The notes under the pieces were generated by a model. That model saw only the letters and a list, made by a program, of their open reading frames with translations. It ran no database searches and was not told the origin of the DNA. Source: Paracentrotus lividus (Eukaryota; Echinodermata; Echinoidea; Camarodonta; Echinidae). From it: a stretch of DNA of 64,000 nt. Position numbers and translations under genes: made by a program. The stretch covers positions 27,610,229 to 27,674,228 of the forward strand of contig CALNVZ010003429.1 of the NCBI GenBank assembly GCA_940671915.1. The letters run 5' to 3'. Shown in pieces: positions 25,001 to 39,100 of this stretch. The first letter of the stretch is position 1. Every line of letters starts with the position of its first letter.

Positions 25001-28000
25001 GTCGGTCATCGCAAAAATTTCCACCTCAATACAAGGCTATCTATAGTTATGAAGTCATCACCAAAATCGCGAAAATTGGCTTATACAGTAATCAATTGTA
25101 ATCTTTCAATCCCTATTTCTTCACTCACTCACTCACTCGATGCCTTGACTCTTCCGGAGTCGTTAGGGGGACTTGAGAGCAGAAGAAGCACACTTTTTCC
25201 TCAGCAGCTCTGTCATTGTTGCAGTTGATTTGAATTAATAACTGTATTTTGCAAGCTGTGTGCCACAAGAACATACCATGAGATGCTGATATTCCTAATT
25301 GCCAAGAGTAACTTTCAGTTTTTTTTTAATTTGCGGAATGAGAGTATTGAATTTTAAGTAACTTACCACATTATCCCCAGTACAAGGAAGAAGAAGGAAG
25401 TGGTGTAATGTAGCAATGTCTTTACATTACTTAAATACATCTGCCAACATCGACATCACAAGATTATAAAACAATCTATCGTTAAAAAATTTTTTACCTG
25501 GCCATCTACGTAGGCTAGCTCTCCCCTCAGCACGACGCGTCTGACCGCTCCTTTGACCCGCCGACCAGCAAATGGGGTCCACTTGCTCTTGGTGTGGGCC
25601 ATGGCGTTGGGGATAGTCCAGGAGTGGTCTAAGTCTACCTCGATGTAAGTGTCCTTCTGCTCAGGGAGACTGAATATCTTACGAGGATTGGTGTGCAGAC
25701 GAAGGATGATGTCCTATTTTAAAAGACAAGGAATCTGAATAATCTCCAAATACTAAATGATAGTCCAAGTCTGGTCTAGGTCTATCTTAACGTAGGTATC
25801 TTTCTAAATCGGCAAATGCTGAACATCTATTGAGGGTCTGTGTGCAAACAAAAAATTATGTTCTATTGTGAGGTTAGGAAGAAAAAGAAGGGAATCAAAA
25901 TAAATCATAAGTACTTCAAGATAGTCAGGACTGGTCCAGGTATGGTCTTGGTCTACCTCGATATAAGTATCGTTCTGCTGAGGGAGGCTAAAGATTTTAC
26001 AAGGGTTGGTGTGCAGACGAAGGAAGATGTCCCAAGAAATTAAAGGACAAGTACAACAAGATAGTCCAGGACTAGTCCAGGACTGTTCTAGGAATGGTCT
26101 AGATCTACCTCATGGTAGGTGTCCTTCTGCTCAGGGAGACTGAAGATCTTACGAGGGTTGGTGTGAAGACGAAGGATGATGTCCTAATAGTAAGAAGGAA
26201 AAAAGGGAATCTGGATTCTCCACAAATACTAAAAGATTCTAAAAAGTCCAGGTCTGGTCTAGGTCTACCTTAAAGTAGGTTTCTTGATGATTCAGCACAG
26301 GCTAAAGATCAATTGAGAGTTCATGTGCAGACCAAGAATAATGTTCCATCAATGACAAAAGTGACCTAAATCTAAATCTAAATCAACTGCATGTTCTACA
26401 GATAGTCCAGGACTGGTCCAGCTCTGGTCTAGGTCTACCTCGATGTAGGTGTCCTTCTGCTCCAGAAGACTGATTCTTACGAGGGTTGGTGTGCAGATGT
26501 CCTATTAGTGAGAAAAATTAACATGAAATACTGAAGATTGTCCAGGTTTGGTCTGGGTAGACCTCAATGAAGATGTCCCTGTGGTACCAAAAGCTAAAGA
26601 TCTTACAAGCATTTGTGTGCAGACAAAAGATATCCTATTAGTGAGAAATGACAAGGAATCTCAATCATAAAAGAAATACTAGATGGTCCTGGGGGGCGTT
26701 TCATGAAAGGACTTGTCGGACGTTTTATCCGACAAACTGTTATAAGCTACTGAAATGCTTGCATCTGATTGGCTGAGAGCAAATTTGTCGGATAAAACGT
26801 CCGACAAGTCCTTTCATGAAATGCCCCCCTGAACTGGTCCAGGAATGGTCTAGGTCAACCTCGATGTAGGTGTCCTTCTGCTCAGGTAGACTAAAGATTT
26901 TACGAGGGTTGGTGTGCAGACGAAGGATGATGTCCTATTAGTGAAAAAAGAAAAAGAATACAAACCGTAAAAAAAAAATACTAGATAGTCCAGAACTGGT
27001 GAAGGAATGGTCTAGGTCTACCTCATGGTAGGTATCCTTCTGCTCAGAGAGACTGAAGATTTTACGAAGGAATGATGTTCTGTTATGAAGTTAGTAAGAA
27101 GAGAAAAGAAATCTAAATGATCCAGAAATACTGGGAGGCTGAAAGATCCAGACACACTGGGAGGCTGAAGATCTTACGACGGTTGGTGTGCAGACGAAGA
27201 ATTATGCCCAATTGTAAAGTTAGTAAAAAAAGAAAGGGACTCAAAATCATCCACAAATAATACAAGATAGTCCAGGGCTGGTCCAGGTCTACCTTGATGA
27301 AGATATTCTTCTGGCCAAAAAAGCTGAAGATGTTACGAGGGTTGGTGTGCAGACAATGTCCTGTTATGAAGTTAGTTAGAGGAGAAAAGGAATCTTGATC
27401 CTTAAAAATACTACCTCCAAAGACATATCTTTTTTCTTCGGCAGGTTGAAGATCAAGACTGATCTGCAAAAGAAATATTATGTCTTGTTTAGACCATCAT
27501 TGGAAGGAAAGCAACCAAAAGAAATCAAAATTTTAAAAAAAATCAAAAATGATAGTCATATGAGTTGTGTTATTGTCTTGCCGATACGTCAAATTTCCAT
27601 AGGATTTATCCTTTTCTCTTCCACGAGCTAACAACTTTTTCATAGGTAGAATGCACAATAGGCCTACAAGAACTGCTCTTTCATTATTACAGAACACCCT
27701 TTTTGACTATTCCTTGGCCCTGTAACATAAAAAGATTTTTAGTAGCCAATCGGGATCATTGATGCATGCACTATTCACATAAAAGTCTCACTTTGAACCA
27801 ATCAGGAAACTTGTTTTAAATTTGCAATTCATCGTAACTCTTTAGATTACAGGTCATATTATTTTCTAAGAATGGATTAATAATTACCTCGATTGTGAGC
27901 CTGCCCTCATTGACAGCCGTCAGTAAGAGAGGTAGCATGGTCTCGAGGCCTGGGAAGCCAGGTGGGGGATTCTCGCTGTTCTTTTCTTCCACTGTGTGAG

Positions 28001-30101
28001 GGGCTGTATAGAGGAACATGATTCAATTCAATAATGGTTCATTGAAAATCATAGACATACAAAATTTCTAAAGGTTGAAATGATTTACTTTTGATCCTCA
28101 AATGGCACCGACTATATCTTAATTTCAATCCTACAACCTTTGAGATTAATATTCATGTGATAGTGTTTTTATAAAAACTACAAAGTGCATCATAAAAAAT
28201 TGCAAACTGAGTGCATGAAGTAGTGACTTAACAGTTTTCTTTACCTTACCAATTTAGATATTTCATTACATCGATTAAGTACTATTTAACGAATCGCACT
28301 AGAAATAAATTCAAATTTGACAAGTTTTTTCTCTGCTGATGTTTATTTTGTAATTCATAGCATTCTTGTTTCAAAGATAATGTCAAAACATCACTAAAAG
28401 GACATGCTAGAAAACCAAATTAGAATTAAATACTTATAGATCAAACAGATTGGTTTCAAAATAACAATGAGCTGATTCATGTAGGTGCCTATTATCAGAG
28501 CCAACTTGCACGTCTGGCAGTATCACAAAAATGCCCAAAGGTACCCATGGCAAAAAAAGGTTTAGGCAAATACAAATATTATCAGGTGAACAAGAAAATA
28601 AATTTTTGAAACCTTACCATGGTCGGTAGCAAAGCAGTCGATGATGTCCATGTTATCCCACAATGCTTGCTGGTCATCAGAGGTCACCAGGCAGGGCCTA
28701 ACCTGACCCCTGTCATGACCTATGACATCAAGGTCATCTTCAGTCAGGAAGAGGTGGTGTGGGGTGACCTCACAGGTGACCTGCATGCCTGATTCCTTAG
28801 CCATCCTGATGACCTCAATCTGAAATGAACATAGGAGAATATTGATCATGTAATTAAATTATGTTCTTGTGTAATCTAAATAATATCAAATGTTTCAGTT
28901 TTAGGTCATGTTCTAGGCCCTTTTCAATGAATCTTATTTTTGGTAACTCAACAAGAATGTAAGTAGCTGTTCAGCAATGTTACCGTTATAGTGATTACGA
29001 TTGAAGGCAGTGTTACTATTAACAGTATCTTTTAGTTTCTGGATAATAGATAACTGGGAAATTACCCAAGCCTGCAATATTTGTAGCACCCTGTTTAAAC
29101 ATGAAGTATATGGAATTTCAAGGAACAGTCTAAAAAGGTATGCACTTTCTTACTTAGGACAAGTGCTAAAAATAAGTATTAATGTCTTCCCAAACATAAA
29201 TATGGAAGAAATGATGAGTGGTTTTCATTTTTTTATTCTTCTTTCATTTGTACTTCTAGATGTTGCTTTATAAAATTTCCTTTATTATATTTGTCATGAT
29301 TTAGTAAAAAAGCAAACAAGGGCCTAGTTAAAAGTAAAAATCTTTTCTTATATCTAATCATAAACACAAATCTAACGATATGTAAACTGACCTCTTCCCT
29401 CCTTGCGACATGAGCAATGTGAATTGGTCTATTGAGTGAATGAGCAATAAAGAGTATAGCTGCTGTTGTCCTACCCTCAGCATGGGCTACTAAGGGAAGG
29501 TGACGGGGCCAGGTTTGAAGATGCTGTGAAAAAAAAATAATAATCAGACATTTATGAATATTTTATTAACTGAAAACCTGAAAACAAAATCTGTAATAAT
29601 ATTGTACATGCAATCATGCTTTAGATCCATTTGTGGTGTGATGCACAGGTACAAATTATGCATAACTCCCAATTTGGGTGTCAAGGGGTTGAAACTTGTC
29701 ATTGAAAAAGTCAAAGACTTCAAACAAAGAAAAAAAAGTGATCTGAAGCATACAAAATTACCACCTTCACCACCATCATCATCACCATCACCATCACAAC
29801 CATCATCCCGTCATCATCATCATCATCCTCATCATCACTATGATTACCATCATCGTCACCATCATCATCATCATTCTCATCACCACCACCATCACTATCA
29901 CCACCACCACAATCACCATCATCACCACCATCATCGTCATCATAATCATCATTATCACATCACCATCATCATCACCATCATCATCATCCACCATCACCAT
30001 CACCATCACCATCGTCATCATCATCACCATCATCATCACCACCACCATCATCATCATCATCAACCATCACCATCACCATCGTCATCATCACCATCATCAT
30101 C

Positions 30102-30132
<31 letters not shown>

Positions 30133-33100
30133 CTACCATCATCACCATCATCATCATCATCACCATCCTCATCATCATCCTCATCACCATCATCATCACT
30201 ACCATCATCACCATCATCGTCATCATCATCATCACCATCATCATCACCATCAAACCATCATCATCATCATTACCCCATCCTCATAATCATCATCACTATT
30301 AGGATTATCATCATCATTATCATCATCATCAGAAGCATCATCAGAAGCATCATCACTATCACCACCACCACCACCACCATCACCACCACATCATCATCTC
30401 CTCCTCCTTCCATTACCTCAATCCAAGTAGAAACACTGTCCAATCGGAGTGATGTGAACGTCTTGTTGAGGTACATCTTCATACCCATAGCGGCGTTGCC
30501 GATGATCGGTACTTCGTTGAAATTGTCTGGTCCTGCTCCGACATAGATAGCGTAGTCACATCTCGCACCAAGCTGAGCAAGCTGCAATCATTACCATTGT
30601 AAAAAAAAAATTGAAAAAGATATGTAAAGAATATACACCTATCAAGGAAGTACATTACTTTCAAATAAATGTAAACCCAGAAATTTTTATATGCATAAAA
30701 CTGTGTAAATTTCATACTGCGAAATACATGAATCAATACAATTTCTACCATCTGTAGGTTCTCAATTCATTTTTTACAAATTTATTATTCAAGCTACCTT
30801 CCTTCTATTTTCAAAATGAGACCAAATCCATGTCAGGCATAGACCCAAGACTTCATTGACAAATTAAGGGGGGGGGGTCAATTTTAGGCCCTTTTTTTTT
30901 TTTTTTACATAAATTATGATGCATCATGTAGTACCCTGAGGTACCATTGTACACCAGGGTACCATGTTGTGAAGAGCCATCTAGTGTTCACCAAGGTACA
31001 TGTACATGTATTGATACCACAGATTAATATAGACAATGCTGGTACTAGTATTACGCACAGGAATCGTTGTTTAGAAACACATGGAGCACCTGAATAGAAT
31101 TTTGAACATCAAAACAGCACACAGAAAACAATTTCACATGTTTTGGAAAGCTAGAGTACAGCCCTGAATAAAATCAAAATAATTTGACAAAATGGCAAAT
31201 TTTTATTTGGTACCACATATTGCTGGCATACCTTCTTGATCAGTTGGAAGGATTGCTGGTTAGTGATTGCTGGTGAGGTGTTGGGCATGGCACCGACCAG
31301 TGTGATACCTCCTGCCAGAGCTGCAGCAGTTCCAGAGGCAAAGTCCTCTTTGTGGGTCGCCCCTGGCTCACGAAGGTGAACATGGACGTCGATCAGACCT
31401 GGAAGGCGCATCGTGCGGTTGGAAGTCAGACAGTCGATGTGTGTCTTGAGGTGGGGGGCACCTCCGATGCGACGCAATGCCTGATTGTAAGAAGAATTTT
31501 AAAAGGTATTTTATTCAATTTTATTTCAGCATTTTAATTCCTTCAGCAGATTATAATTTACTGTTCAGGGATCAACAAGACTTAGAAAACTGTAGTTGTC
31601 TTGATAATGACATCATGTATTGCAAATTGGCTGCTTATCCTTCTGAACATTTTGATACAAACACTAGCATTAACCCTATTCTGACTTGGGAGGGGGGGTC
31701 AATTCGACCCCCGCTTAACCGCTGCAAATTGCAACCCACCATTCAATTACCTTTTTTTCTTTCACCAAGTTAAAAAAAATTGGACACTTTGTTGTCGTGT
31801 TTTTTTTTGTTGGCCTGACATGTAATTCCATGTCAGGCCAAAATTGAACGAAAATCGTAACTATGTATGCATTTGTGTACAAATTACTGCGGCCGAGATA
31901 TCAGGGGGGTCAAACTGACCCCCCGCCCAGTAAAAATCGTCTCTCGAAAATCCCAATCAGAATAGGGTTAAAATCCAACAATTTATCAAATAAATTTTGA
32001 ACAAACTTACTGAATCATCATTACAATATATCAGGTGACTTATAATAGGAGTGGGCTATAAGTAGGTAAAAAATGTGTTTTTTGTTATTTTTCCCTGGTA
32101 ACAGTTTTTTTCTGTTCCATATATCCTACCTAAATGAAATGACAATTTTTGACCTTGCGTCCCTCAAAAAAGTGTGCAGGGCAAAAATCCCAAGATGGCC
32201 GCCGCCGTTTTCCCTGAAAAAATCACATTTTTAAGCGATAATTTTGGCCTTTTGGGGTTCTTTTTAGCTGGTTATGGAGTCTAATAGTATTGTATTTGAG
32301 GGAGGGCAAGTGCTGTTTTTATGGAACAAGAAGTAGTGGTCGAACCCTTCACCTGTAGAAATATCCCCTCAATATCCTATGCATTGGGCGGCTAAATTTG
32401 CACCTGCCTCCTTCTTAACTCTCTTATTCTTCCCTTGCTCTACATATTTTCAGTGCAAATATATTTTGCGCGCTGAAATTTCAGAAACTTTTTTTTTATA
32501 TTTTAACATCTTTACATTTTACACATTTTTAAGACCCTATTAAGTAAAAATTCAGGGGGTAGGGTTGCCAGAGATACTAGCACGTTTTTTGTGACCATAT
32601 CACAAAAAATAGGCTGGGTTTCAATGCTTATGTGTGTAACATGTATATGGGTTTTAACCATAATGTTGTCCAGAAGAATGTGTGTTTTATTGAAGAATAG
32701 ACAGAACAGATTCATAAAATTTTTGACTATGTAATTCTTGTAAATACATGATGAAGATTTGGACACACCAAGTGGTCACAGTCAGTTATTGAAAAAAATA
32801 AAAATGAGATATCTAGGGTGGACGGAGGGAAATTAGTAAAATTTTATATTATATCGTACATGCACTTGCACTAATACATTGTACACTTACAAAGCATTTG
32901 GAACCGGCCTTTATTTTTCTAAGATTGGGTCACGAAATGTGTTATTTCTCTGGCCAACCGTACCCCCGATTTTCGCAAATAATGGTCTTAAAAAATGGTG
33001 TGACAACGTACAATATGAAAAAGTCCAGGAATATTTTAGTGTCCCGAATATTTTTGCATTGACAGATTTATCAGTGAAAAAATGTCAACGAGGGGCCGTG

Positions 33101-36100
33101 GGGCCTAATTTGAGCCCCGATGCAGGGATACATAAGGGGTTAGTTTTTCTACAGGTGAAGGGTTGACACTACTTTCTTGTTGCAATAAACAGATTGCCTG
33201 TCCTCCAATACATAGGATTAGGACCAAGAACCAGCTAAAAGACCCAAAATTGGCAAAATTATGGCTGAAAATGTGATTTTTCAGGAAAACGGCGGCCATC
33301 TGGATTTTTGCCCTGCACACTTTTTGTTGGACGCAAGATCAAAAATTTTGTCATTTCATGTTGAGGTAGGATATTTGGAACAGAAAAAAACTGTTACCAG
33401 GGCAAAACAAAAAATCACCCATTTATAGCCCACTCCTACTTATAATTCATCCTTATTACTACTAACCTCAATAAACATCTTTGCTTTCTTGATGTCCGTG
33501 ATGAGTGGGATCTCTTTGTCGATGGCCATACGCCTTGTGCGATATCCCCTTGTGACGAAAGATGACGCCCTGCGAGCGCCACTGTTTCGCATTGGAAGGT
33601 TTATAACCATGTCAAAGTGCTTCTCTGAGAGGTAGTCCATCATGCTCGGGGCGTCGCTGCCATTGGCTTTCTTCTGCTCAGGTGTTTCCTCTTCAAACGG
33701 CCAGTCAACTGGTTTGATCTGGATAATATGGTATGAAAGATGTATTTTTGATAAGTTTTAAGTTCATTTGGTAAACTACTTTTGAGTGGACTAAAACTCA
33801 TGCCATTAATGAGATGGTCATTAATTGTTAAATAAATGTGAATTAATGAATACTCAAATGAATACTATGATCACTATCACCATCAACAGTATCATCATCA
33901 CAAACATCATCATCATCATAATTATCACCACCACAATCATCATCATCATCATCATCATCCCTATCATGATCACCGTCAACAAGATCATCATTATCATCAC
34001 CACATCATCATGGCCACAACCAACACCATCAGGACTAACATCCCCCCTTCTCCTCATTGTCGTCGTCGTCATCATCGTCATCATCATCACTCAATTCTCA
34101 TGTAGAACAGTGCTGTGATCACTAATGAGGCCACCTTGGATAAATATGACTGAATAAATGAATAAAATAAATAAATTCCACCTCCATTCGCATTACCTTG
34201 ATGCCGTGTTCATTGTAGAAATCCGCTGTGCCTACACTGGCATACAGATTGTAGTTCATTGCAGCAAGTGTTCTTACTGCAGGCAACAGTTCCATCTTGC
34301 CCTAAAGAACAGATTAGATTGGGAGTATGAGTTATTCGAAATGGAGTCTCTTCTTGCATTGGACATATTCATATTTACAAAATAGGAATTTCAAATTATA
34401 ACTAGAGCAGAGCTGTATACAAGTATAAGGAAAGACCACCACTGATCACGATAATAAACACTATACAATATATTGAGAAAATATATTGCCTTTTTGTGGC
34501 ATTTCTCTGGCAACCATGTATCTTTATTACGCTGCATTGCTTTTGTGGGTGTTTTTTTCTTTGGGGGGGGGGTCGATTTGTTTTTTAATCTAATAAATTC
34601 AACATTTTGCCTGATGAAAGTCTATGGCAAAACATTTATGTAAAATATCTAATTTGTATTTAATTCATTTTGTTTTGACATTCTAAACCACATTATTTTG
34701 GCACATACATTGTATCCTAGATAAGTAAGCTGCCCCACTACATACAAGCTCAGAGTGGCAAAGTTATAACGAAATAAGCAGTTCTTCAAATCCTTGATAG
34801 ACTTCAACAAACTCCTACCTTGTAGCTCCCGATTGAGAGAAGGATATTGTTCTTTGGAATACGGAAGCCAGTGCTGAGCATAGCCTTCATGTAAGCCTCA
34901 AACCTGTCCTCACCAAAGCACGCAACCTCACCGGTACTTGCCATCTCCACACCAAGCAACATGTCGGCTCCGGCCAGCCGAGAGAAGGAGAACTGAGGGA
35001 CCTGAGAAAAACAAAGAAAGAGGGGATGATAATGAGACACAAGTCGCCAGCAAAGAGTCAAGGATATCGGCAAAATAATAAATATTTAATTACGTTTCCT
35101 TTATTATTTTTATTCATTTTTTAACAATGCACACATAAAACATTGAAGATTCGGAAAATAAAAACATTTTTTCCCCAAACGATTTTACCAATTTTACCCA
35201 TTTCCCTAACTCCCATATCCATTACAAGGTGTACTAATGCAATAAATCAATAACTCAATATTCAGAACCCTAAAGATATATACGATTCATACACAAATAG
35301 AGAAAATGTTACCATCTGGCATTTGAGTGGACTAAATGTTACAAGGGATATACATCTAGGCATCAATATATTCAAATTAATTTGTTGTTTGCATTGAAAA
35401 AAGCAAGTTTTTAAAATCTTGATAAACACTTTTCCTTTTCATTCTCTTACCAGAACCATGATCGATTAGAAAAATAAAGAAATACACACAAACACAATTT
35501 TTAGATGAATAAGTAACAAAAATGGTATGCTCAAATTTGCTCAAATTTATGATGTTACCTTTACTCCAACCCTCCCAGTTCCATTTAGCAGGCCGATGAC
35601 CTCTACCGGCACACCAAGGATGACCTTTGTTGCCATGGAGATAAGGTCAACGTCCAGGGTCTTGGAGACGAAGGGGAATGACCGAGAGACTCGTAGGTTG
35701 CATTCAATCACCTTCAGCTGGTTGTCCTGTGAAAGATTGAATGGTTGTAAAAATAATGATCAAACAACTTAACCCATAGAGGACTGACACTTAATATATT
35801 CGTTCTGAGGTCTATTGGAAATGTGTGTTATAGCGAACAGGTTAAATTTGGAGAAGTTGATGCATAATCAAAGACTGGAAAAGCTTGCTACAAAGTGATA
35901 TGTTACCTTAGCAATAAGCTGGAGATTGTAGGGGCCATTGACCTCTAAACTCTGTCCGATGGCCGCTGTGATCGCAGTGATCTTATCAATGGTTTCCTGA
36001 TTCAGATCCTGAGGTGGGGTCACTAGGGTTGCATCACCAGAGTGCACGCCAGCATTCTCTACGTGCTCTGATATTGCTATGGCAACAATTTGACCATCCT

Positions 36101-39100
36101 GAGCGACTGCATCCACATCGATTTCCTAGAAATGGAGGTCAATCAAAATGTTTTTCAAACAATTTCTTTCAAGTGATCTTCAGAAAGTAGAACCTTTCAT
36201 ACAATTTTCTAAAATATGATTTTTGTACTCAAGGCTCTGGCAGAACGCATTATAAATACCTTTCAAAAAGCTTCACCAGTGAATTCCCACATGGTCTACA
36301 ACCAATTAAAAAACGCTAAACCCTTTCCATCTACATGTAGACCAGTTTTGGTCTAAATGCCACTTAGCTCATTTACCACTTTCTCTTATATTCAGCTAGG
36401 CTATACCCATTTTGTCAAATGTCAACTTGGACTAATACCATTTAGTCTATACGTTCAGATGAATTGGCAATCACCAAAATTTTCATTTGATGAAATAGGA
36501 AAAAGTTAGTAGACAGAGGCAATTAGACTCGGTGACAATTAGCCCTAGTGAGTAGTAAAATATAAACCTCTGCGAGTAGACCAAGTGGATATAAACATCT
36601 GCTCACAGACTAAGTGGATACAAGTGGATATAACCTACCTTAGCTTCCATAATGAATTTGGAGATGACAACAGGATGTTCCTTGCTGAGTGCCACAGCGC
36701 TACTGAGGAATCCTTCCAGGTCGTTATGGGTGTGAGCTACGTTCATGGCTGCACCGCTCAGGACGTAGGATGGACGCACTAAACAGGGATAGCCTACCCT
36801 CTCACAGAACTTCTTTGCCGCCTGAAATATTACAAAACAACATATAAAGTTATGAAAGTAATCCAAGGGTTGTTTCACAATGGTGGAAGAAACAGGTTTC
36901 CTGCAAAAGAAAGCATTGATAACCCTTCTTCTAACATGACATTTAACTTGGTTATAATTTAGTAAACTATAAGTGTTTGGTACAATTGGGAAGCTTGAAA
37001 TCTCTAGTTTCAGAAAACACATGAAAGTCAAATATGAATTCTGGCGCCTTATTAGGTTGTTTGACACAGAAGGGTCACAAATGCTTTAAAAACCTCAAGA
37101 AACGTGTTGCCAGAGGCATCATAAATGAATCAATAAGTGTATCATACCTGTATGTCAGTGAGTTCCTTCCACTGGGGTTGGTTGAGCCCAATCTGGTCCA
37201 ACATCCTAGAGAATTTGAACCGATTCTCAGCATTGTCGATGGACTCTGGCGAGCTGCCAAGAATACGGCACTAGCATAAGAAATAAGGATACAATTGGGT
37301 TACAAATACTTTAACAAACTTAGATATATAGTCTGTATCAAATAAAACGGTTAGTTGGGAAACATTTTTTTATTGTATGAAGATAAGTTACAACCCATTC
37401 ATGCTTGATATTCCAATAAAGCAGGAAAAATAAGCTTTCTTCTGCAATTTTTTCATCTCATCTGGTGCTGTACATCATAAGATATGATCTGAACCCCGTT
37501 GCATAAAACTTCTAACCGGAGTTTTTTCAGGTTAAAATCTGAAAACTCCGGTTAAAGTCCGAAAACTCCGGTTACAATATTTTTCTGGATTTTTTTACTG
37601 TTTTGTCAATTGCATAAAAACATACCAGAGTTTTCAAAAGTATTAATGCAATAAATTTTTAGGGAGTTTTAAAACTCAGGTTGAATAACGTAAGAAATAG
37701 GTCTACATAAGCTGAGATTTTTAACCCGAGAAAACTCGGGCTAGAAAAAAAGTTTTATGCAACACCACCCAGTTTTCTACAATCAATAAAAATCCATTTT
37801 GTGCACGCCGAGCTATGCCTTTGTGTAGGTTTCAAATATAAGCCACCAAAATGAACGTAAAAGAACAATGGATTTGTGTATAGTTAATTCTCATGTCTTC
37901 ACACAAAAATTAGCATTTATCTTTTGTTCTACCAAAGCAAATTATTTGAAATAACTTGCATCAGCAAGAAAAATATATTGGCTTTAATTTGATACCAAAT
38001 ATACATAACATTGGAAAAGATTTCATACCTAATCTATTTTTTCCCTGACTGTAGAATTCTTTTTGATACAGACTGTATATTCATTTTTATATTATTTTAC
38101 TATAGCTTTTGATACTACAGGCGTTAATTCATTGATTTAGCAAAGTTAGTTTTTATGTAACATTTCACTACCTAGGACCTGAGATAGATGTATGATGTCA
38201 ACCAGCAAAGGACGAGAGATTCTGCAAGAAATTTTTGAAAATGTGCACCATCTCCTCTTACCTGCTGTCTGTGCAATGCCATAGCGATGTTATTAGGCAG
38301 CTGACCTCCCATGGATAGGACGATTCCACTGGGATCCTCGCTCTCATAGATGTCCATCACGGTCTCGAACGAGATCTCATCGAAGTAGAGCCGATCGCAC
38401 ATGTCGTAGTCTGTGCTCACCGTCTCTGGATTGTAGTTAACCATGATGGTCTTTCGTCCATGCTAAACAAAGACAAAAATCATATTTTGATTAAAAAAAC
38501 AAGTGCAAAAGGGATCGAAATGATGATTAAATGATTTCAATACCAGCCCACTTGAATGATAACTCACTAAATCACTACTCAATACATCCATACTGCACTA
38601 ACTATATTACCAAGTAGCAAAACAAGTATGTTTCAGTTTCCCAATTACAAAATAATTATAGGCTAATCTATTCTCAAAGTGTATTTCAATACTAGCTATT
38701 TAGAAGACACAGTCAAGGAAAGAAACACACAGTGTAGGTCATTTCGCTCTCCTTTTGAATAATCCAAACTTTGTAGTCCATTACCTTTCTCAATTCACTG
38801 ATACATCGTACAGCGCACCAATCAAACTCCACACTACTCCCGATGCGGTACACACCCGACCCAATCACCATAACATGACCTCCGGGGAAGTCAAGGTCAT
38901 GGGTTTCACCGTTGTAGGTCAGATAGAGATAGTTGGTGCTGGCGGGCCACTCTGCAGCGACTGTGTCAATCTGCTTTACAAATGGCTTTAGACCATAGCT
39001 CTGACGAAGAGTGCGAACTGCCAGCTCAGTACTGAAAAAGCAAGAGTTAACAATCATCAAGCTTTATTTTTATAGTGATAAACAATTATCAACCTAAAGT

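Larger units (their letters stand above)
25498..31480 (-). other. CAD: CAD dihydroorotase domain exons
   Basis: Six exons (v25-v30). Zinc ligands: HVH in [10 protein letters not shown], the carboxylated Lys in GMKMYLN, His in VAHAEG and in HIAHVAR, and the catalytic Asp in FATDHAPHT split over v28/v29. All expected ligands are present. Confidence 0.94.

Noticed and set aside
29554-30546. 330-codon frame rich in His, Ser and Pro on the + strand
   Set aside because: Produced by the ATC/CAC microsatellite and antisense to CAD exon v26; no similarity or splice support.
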